Source of the DNA: Chlorogloea purpurea SAG 13.99
GTDB taxonomy: Bacteria; Cyanobacteriota; Cyanobacteriia; Cyanobacteriales; Microcystaceae
DNA: 64,000 bases
Direction: 5' to 3'
Assembly: GCA_016903695.1 (NCBI GenBank)
Contig: JADQBB010000001.1
Location: 186,001 to 250,000 of the forward strand
The position numbers and the translations under genes are program-made. Under the pieces are notes generated by a model. That model saw nothing but the letters and a program-made list of their open reading frames with translations. It was not told where the DNA came from and searched no databases. Below are positions 62,744-64,000 of this stretch, piece by piece (positions within the stretch are counted from its first letter, which is position 1; the number at the start of each line of letters is the position of its first letter).

Positions 62744-63760
62744 ATGAATAAAAAACGGGTATTATCGGGGGTTCAACCCACGGGCAATCTACACTTAGGT
62801 AATTATTTAGGTGCGATTCGCAACTGGGTAGAAATTCAATCCGAGTACGATAATTACTTCTGCGTGGTAGATTTACACGCTATTACCGTACCCCATAATC
62901 CCGCTACCTTGGCACAGGATACATTAAAAATCGCTGCTCTATATTTAGCTTGTGGGATTAACTTAAACAATTCTACTATCTTCGTACAGTCTCACGTTAA
63001 AGCTCATACAGAATTAACCTGGTTACTGAACTGTATCACCCCCCTCAATTGGCTCACGGATATGATTCAATTTAAAGAAAAAGCGGTGAAGCAGGGGGAA
63101 AATGTAGGGGTTGGTTTACTGGATTATCCCGTGTTGATGGCCGCCGACATCTTGTTATACGATGCGGATAAAGTGCCGGTGGGCGAAGACCAAAAACAGC
63201 ATCTGGAATTGACTAGAGATATTGCCGTCAGGATCAATCATTTATTCGGTAAAAAAGACCAGAAGATTTTGAAATTGCCGGAACCGATGATCCGTAAAGA
63301 GGGGGCGAGGGTGATGAGTTTGACCGATGGTAGAAGCAAAATGTCGAAATCAGATCCCGCCGAAGGAAGCAGGATTAATATATTAGATAACGCGGATACG
63401 ATCGCTCAAAAAATCAAACGCTGTAAAACCGATCCTATCAAAGGTTTAACTTTTGACGATCCTGATCGCCCGGAGTGCAATAATCTTCTGACTCTCTACA
63501 CTCTCCTATCGGGGAAAACCAAGGAAGCCGTAGCCGTAGAATGTCTGGATATGGGCTGGGGGCAATTTAAGCCACTGTTGACGGAAACGACGATCGAAGC
63601 CCTGAAACCCATACAACAAAAATATCATGAGATCATGGACGAGCGATCGTATTTAACCGGAGTTCTCGGCTCGGGTGCGGAAAAAGCCGCCGCTACAGCA
63701 GACAAAACTTTAGAGAGAGTTAAAGGGGCGATGGGCTATCTGCCTCCCGCGATACTTTAG
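62744..63760 (+). CDS. trpS: Tryptophanyl-tRNA synthetase
   Basis: This protein of about 338 residues charges tRNA-Trp. The HIGH-type signature is PTGNLHLGNYLG (about 12-23), and the KMSKS motif is SKMSKSDP (about 200). I chose ATG 62744 (MNKKRVLSGV); ATG 62723 would add seven residues. It lies 38 bases after the glycosyltransferase gene. Confidence 0.96.
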   Translation: MNKKRVLSGVQPTGNLHLGNYLGAIRNWVEIQSEYDNYFCVVDLHAITVPHNPATLAQDTLKIAALYLACGINLNNSTIFVQSHVKAHTELTWLLNCITPLNWLTDMIQFKEKAVKQGENVGVGLLDYPVLMAADILLYDADKVPVGEDQKQHLELTRDIAVRINHLFGKKDQKILKLPEPMIRKEGARVMSLTDGRSKMSKSDPAEGSRINILDNADTIAQKIKRCKTDPIKGLTFDDPDRPECNNLLTLYTLLSGKTKEAVAVECLDMGWGQFKPLLTETTIEALKPIQQKYHEIMDERSYLTGVLGSGAEKAAATADKTLERVKGAMGYLPPAIL

Positions 63761-63801
63761 AGAAAATGGTTTAAACTAAACTGTTAAAAAATAATATACA
63801 T

Positions 63802-64000
63802 ATGAATACCCGCCTTCGTAGCGCCGCACAGAATCAAGAATTTCTTATAACAGCCGAGATCACGCCGCCTAAAGGAGGCGATACGAGTCATTTGATTGAA
63901 TTGGGATTGAAGCTGAAGGATCGAGTACACGGGGTGAATATTACCGATGGTAGCCGCGCCGTGATGCAAATGTCATCGATCGCCGCTTCCGCTATCTTAT
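63802..64000 (+). CDS. MetF-like methylenetetrahydrofolate reductase, N-terminal part
   Basis: The frame starts at ATG 63802 and runs off the window. The first 66 residues include FLITAEITPPKGGD and VHGVNITDGSRAVMQMSS, typical of the cyanobacterial MetF-type flavoprotein that supplies methyltetrahydrofolate. It starts 41 bases after trpS. Confidence 0.85.
   Translation, partial: MNTRLRSAAQNQEFLITAEITPPKGGDTSHLIELGLKLKDRVHGVNITDGSRAVMQMSSIAASAIL

Noticed and set aside
1-64000. CRISPR arrays, rRNA, tRNA and intact insertion sequences
   Set aside because: No regularly spaced repeats, no conserved rRNA or tRNA cores and no transposase frames were found on either strand by reading. Short tRNA genes could have been missed, but no intergenic gap showed a cloverleaf.

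Overview
The window is chromosomal DNA of a cyanobacterium, most likely a unicellular member of the Chroococcales type. The evidence is the gene set: Ftn2/ZipN, CcmP, homogentisate phytyltransferase, Ycf37, a DevBCA exporter, cyanobacterial-type Hfq, SigG with its anti-sigma factor, ComFB, DUF29, Uma2 and PEP-CTERM proteins. The palindrome GCGATCGC (HIP1) also recurs throughout, for example at 229-236, 15399-15406 and 53622-53629. The DNA is moderately AT-rich. I found no rRNA, tRNA, CRISPR array or intact insertion sequence. I do not assign a genus.

Layout. 1-4329 (minus) is a sensory operon: a PhnD-like lipoprotein, a membrane histidine kinase, a response regulator whose C-terminus looks like a RelE/HigB toxin, and an unrecognised protein cut by the window edge. 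4573-11667 holds a GH57 enzyme, pdhA, ftn2 and the rsmA-ispE-DUF3082 operon. 11839-16599 is a TetR regulator with devB-devC-devA and a CSP41-like protein. 16649-25329 holds a Uma2 protein, two unknown envelope proteins, a nitroreductase, the four-gene sigG operon, hfq-comFB, dapF and an HNH endonuclease paired with a small protein. 25332-35109 holds an ABC-2 permease, argB, a PP2C phosphatase, a YbhN-like protein, ycf37, and an operon of a cysteine desulfurase with a sucCD-like pair. 35274-43895 holds a Kir-type channel, a heparinase-like enzyme, hpt, cobH-cobL, a BrnT-type toxin-antitoxin pair and folC. 44002-51365 holds a large hybrid kinase with its response regulator, a diiron protein, ispH and a Crp-family regulator. 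51558-56062 is a katE locus whose 3' end is duplicated around a small segment with DUF29 and PEP-CTERM genes, followed by ccmP. 56188-64000 holds two large exported-type repeat proteins, a fused osmolyte transporter, a PMT-family glycosyltransferase, trpS and the start of a metF-like gene.

The most unusual points are these. The response regulator ends in a toxin-like domain. The sucD-like subunit lacks the catalytic histidine (Ser at 246, with His at 208 where Glu is expected) and is co-transcribed with a cysteine desulfurase. An exact 44-bp direct repeat brackets 1.7 kb at the katE 3' end, like an integration at a gene terminus. Within that segment a PEP-CTERM gene has lost its ATG and has an Asp in its sorting helix, and two perfect hairpins that share four bases lie just before it. 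The hybrid kinase carries an in-frame collapsed receiver domain. Function calls rest on motifs and remembered family sequences read by eye; no database search was possible.
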